A stretch of 64,000 bases of DNA from Roseibium litorale (lineage in GTDB: Bacteria > Pseudomonadota > Alphaproteobacteria > Rhizobiales > Stappiaceae): NCBI RefSeq assembly GCF_014842915.1, contig NZ_JACYXI010000004.1:124001-188000 (forward strand), in the 5' to 3' direction. The notes under the pieces were generated by a model, which saw only the letters and a list, made by a program, of their open reading frames with translations, had not been told where the DNA came from and did not search any database. Of the stretch, positions 62,928 through 64,000 are shown one piece after another. Made by a program: the position numbers and the translations under genes. How positions within the stretch are numbered: position 1 is the first letter of the stretch; every line of letters begins with the position of its first letter.

Positions 62928-63698
62928 ATGTTTCTCGACGTTGCAGACCTTAGAACTTTCTATGACTTACCGGTAGGGCGCTTGTTGCGTGTTCTAATCG
63001 GGGGGCGCATCCGTACCATCTGGCCGGATCTGAACGGACAACGGTTGCTGGGTATCGGCTATGCCGGCCCGTTCATGCGTCCCTATCTCGGCAGTGCCGA
63101 ACGCTGCATTGCCGCCATGCCCGCCGAGCAAGGTGCGGTTGGCTGGCCGCGCGAAACGGACAATGCAGCGGTCATGGTCAACGAGATGGATCTGCCCTTC
63201 TCCGATGCCAGTGTGGACCGGGTGATGGTCGTGCATGCGCTAGATCATGCTGCCGATCCTGCTGCCATCCTGCGCGAAGCATGGCGGGTTCTGGTGCCCG
63301 GCGGGCGCCTGATTGCCGTGGTGCCGAACAGACGCGGCCTGTGGTCCCAGTCGGAAGCCTCCCCTTTTGGTTATGGGCGGCCCTATTCCGGCGGTCAGCT
63401 GCGCGATCTTCTGCGCAATTGCCAGTTCGATGTGCTTCAGCAGGATGCAGCGCTATACCTTCCGCCAACGCGGGCGCCGTTCATCTTGCGCTCGGCGCGA
63501 ACCTGGGAGGGCATCGGACGGCGCATGTGGCCGGCCTTTGCCGGGGTTCTGATCGTGGAGGCGGAAAAGCGGGTTTACCGGGGAGTTCCGGTGGAACAGG
63601 CGCGGGGTTTGCGGGTGCTCAAGCCCCTGTTCATCCCGGAAGGGGCTGCCGCGGGTATGAAGCCGATCCGCAGAACCCGGGGCCAGACACCGGTTTAG
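62928..63698 (+). CDS. class I SAM-dependent methyltransferase
   Basis: A 256-residue protein from the ATG at 62928 (MFLDVADLRTFYDLPVG); the long frame upstream is antisense to gloB. The fold is weakly conserved at motif I (RLLGIGYAGPFMRPYL) but clear later: MDLPFSDASVDRVMVVHALDHAADPAAILREAWRVLVPGGRLIAVVPNRRGLWS. It resembles the methyltransferase usually found beside gloB and metXW in rhizobia, of unknown substrate. Its stop overlaps that of metW by four bases. Confidence 0.87.
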   Translation: MFLDVADLRTFYDLPVGRLLRVLIGGRIRTIWPDLNGQRLLGIGYAGPFMRPYLGSAERCIAAMPAEQGAVGWPRETDNAAVMVNEMDLPFSDASVDRVMVVHALDHAADPAAILREAWRVLVPGGRLIAVVPNRRGLWSQSEASPFGYGRPYSGGQLRDLLRNCQFDVLQQDAALYLPPTRAPFILRSARTWEGIGRRMWPAFAGVLIVEAEKRVYRGVPVEQARGLRVLKPLFIPEGAAAGMKPIRRTRGQTPV

Positions 63699-64000
63699 CG
63701 GCGCAGAAGGAAGACCGCCTGCTCCGCCAGGATGTTCCAGACCCACCAGGGCGCGTTGACCGGGATCTCGTTGCCCTGCCCGCTCAGTGCCACCGCTGTT
63801 TCCACGGTGGCATTCAGCTCCTTGGTCAGTTCGACAAAGTCGCGCAGGGAGCAGAAGTGGATGTTGGGCGTATCGTACCACTCATAGGGCAGATACTTGG
63901 TCACCGGCATGCGCCCGCGTAAAAGCAGCTGCATGCGGTTGCGCCAATAGGCGAAATTCGGGATCGAGATGATCACTTGCTGGCCGATCCGCAGCAGTTG
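63695..64000 (-). CDS. metW: methionine biosynthesis protein MetW, C-terminal part
   Basis: The frame is open to the window edge, so about 101 C-terminal residues are present and the start lies outside. The sequence VIISIPNFAYWRNRMQLLLRGRMPVTKYLPYEWYDTPNIHFCSLRDFVELTKEL is that of MetW, a methyltransferase-fold partner of the homoserine O-acetyltransferase MetX; metX is expected just upstream, beyond the window. Product ends at TAA. Confidence 0.93.
   Translation of the reverse strand, partial: QLLRIGQQVIISIPNFAYWRNRMQLLLRGRMPVTKYLPYEWYDTPNIHFCSLRDFVELTKELNATVETAVALSGQGNEIPVNAPWWVWNILAEQAVFLLRR

Noticed and set aside
1..64000. tRNA, rRNA, CRISPR arrays, prophage or intact transposase genes
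   Set aside because: Looked for by eye and not found; a covariance-model search (for example tRNAscan or Infernal) would be needed to exclude small RNAs.

Overview
The window reads as a chromosomal segment of a GC-rich alphaproteobacterium of the Hyphomicrobiales (Rhizobiales) type. A marine Stappiaceae-like lineage is my guess from general resemblance; nothing in the sequence proves the genus. The main supports are the block irr / fabA-fabB-fabI, the dnaQ-coaE-aroE-maf-ppsR / hemE-hemJ-rho arrangement, parAB linked to mnmE-mnmG-rsmG, and ethylmalonyl-CoA pathway genes. Nearly all genes are intact housekeeping or catabolic genes. I found no rRNA, tRNA, CRISPR array, prophage or intact transposase.

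Layout. 1-5.2 kb: 3' end of mutS, a small lipoprotein, an MFS exporter, two small conserved proteins, nth and a GNAT gene. 5.2-8.7 kb: irr (Fur family), divergent from the unsaturated fatty acid operon fabA-fabB-fabI. 8.7-10.5 kb: an SH3 protein and a 2-hydroxyacid dehydrogenase. 10.7-14.4 kb: dnaQ-coaE-aroE-maf-ppsR, all leftward. 14.4-14.8 kb: an AT-rich gap that I read as the probable replication origin. 14.8-28 kb: hemE-hemJ-rho, an accessory block, mnmE-mnmG-rsmG-parA-parB, nearly all rightward, with six parS-like sites between 19.1 and 25.9 kb. So this window appears to carry the origin and centromere region of the chromosome.

28-47 kb: typA with a terminator-like hairpin in its leader; a MarR/Bcr-type efflux pair; phoD; folP-folK; tspO; a Cys-rich ferredoxin-like protein; a PagL-like deacylase; argG; a TetR gene divergent from an iorA-iorB molybdenum hydroxylase pair; opgG; rlmN; and an IalB-like protein. 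47-54.7 kb: an ECF sigma factor without an adjacent anti-sigma gene, a TrmH-type methyltransferase, a quinone oxidoreductase, xthA, a GH25 lysozyme, a MarR/EamA pair with two clear palindromic operators, a CAP-domain lipoprotein and a double-receiver response regulator. 54.8-61.5 kb: ccr divergent from ecm, then a MITE-like element, a soluble chemoreceptor and mesaconyl-CoA hydratase (mch); together ccr, ecm and mch supply core steps of the ethylmalonyl-CoA pathway for acetyl-CoA assimilation. 61.5-64 kb: a DUF985 cupin, gloB, a methyltransferase and the 3' end of metW.

The least ordinary structure is a dispersed repeat of about 170 bp (copies near 28.1, 42.4 and 44.3 kb, plus a decayed copy near 10.6 kb). 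Each of the three good copies sits between two near-identical terminator hairpins whose sequence is specific to that locus, as if the element inserts into intrinsic terminators and duplicates them. Two same-orientation copies bracket opgG. A separate 264-bp element with 31-bp terminal inverted repeats lies downstream of ecm.
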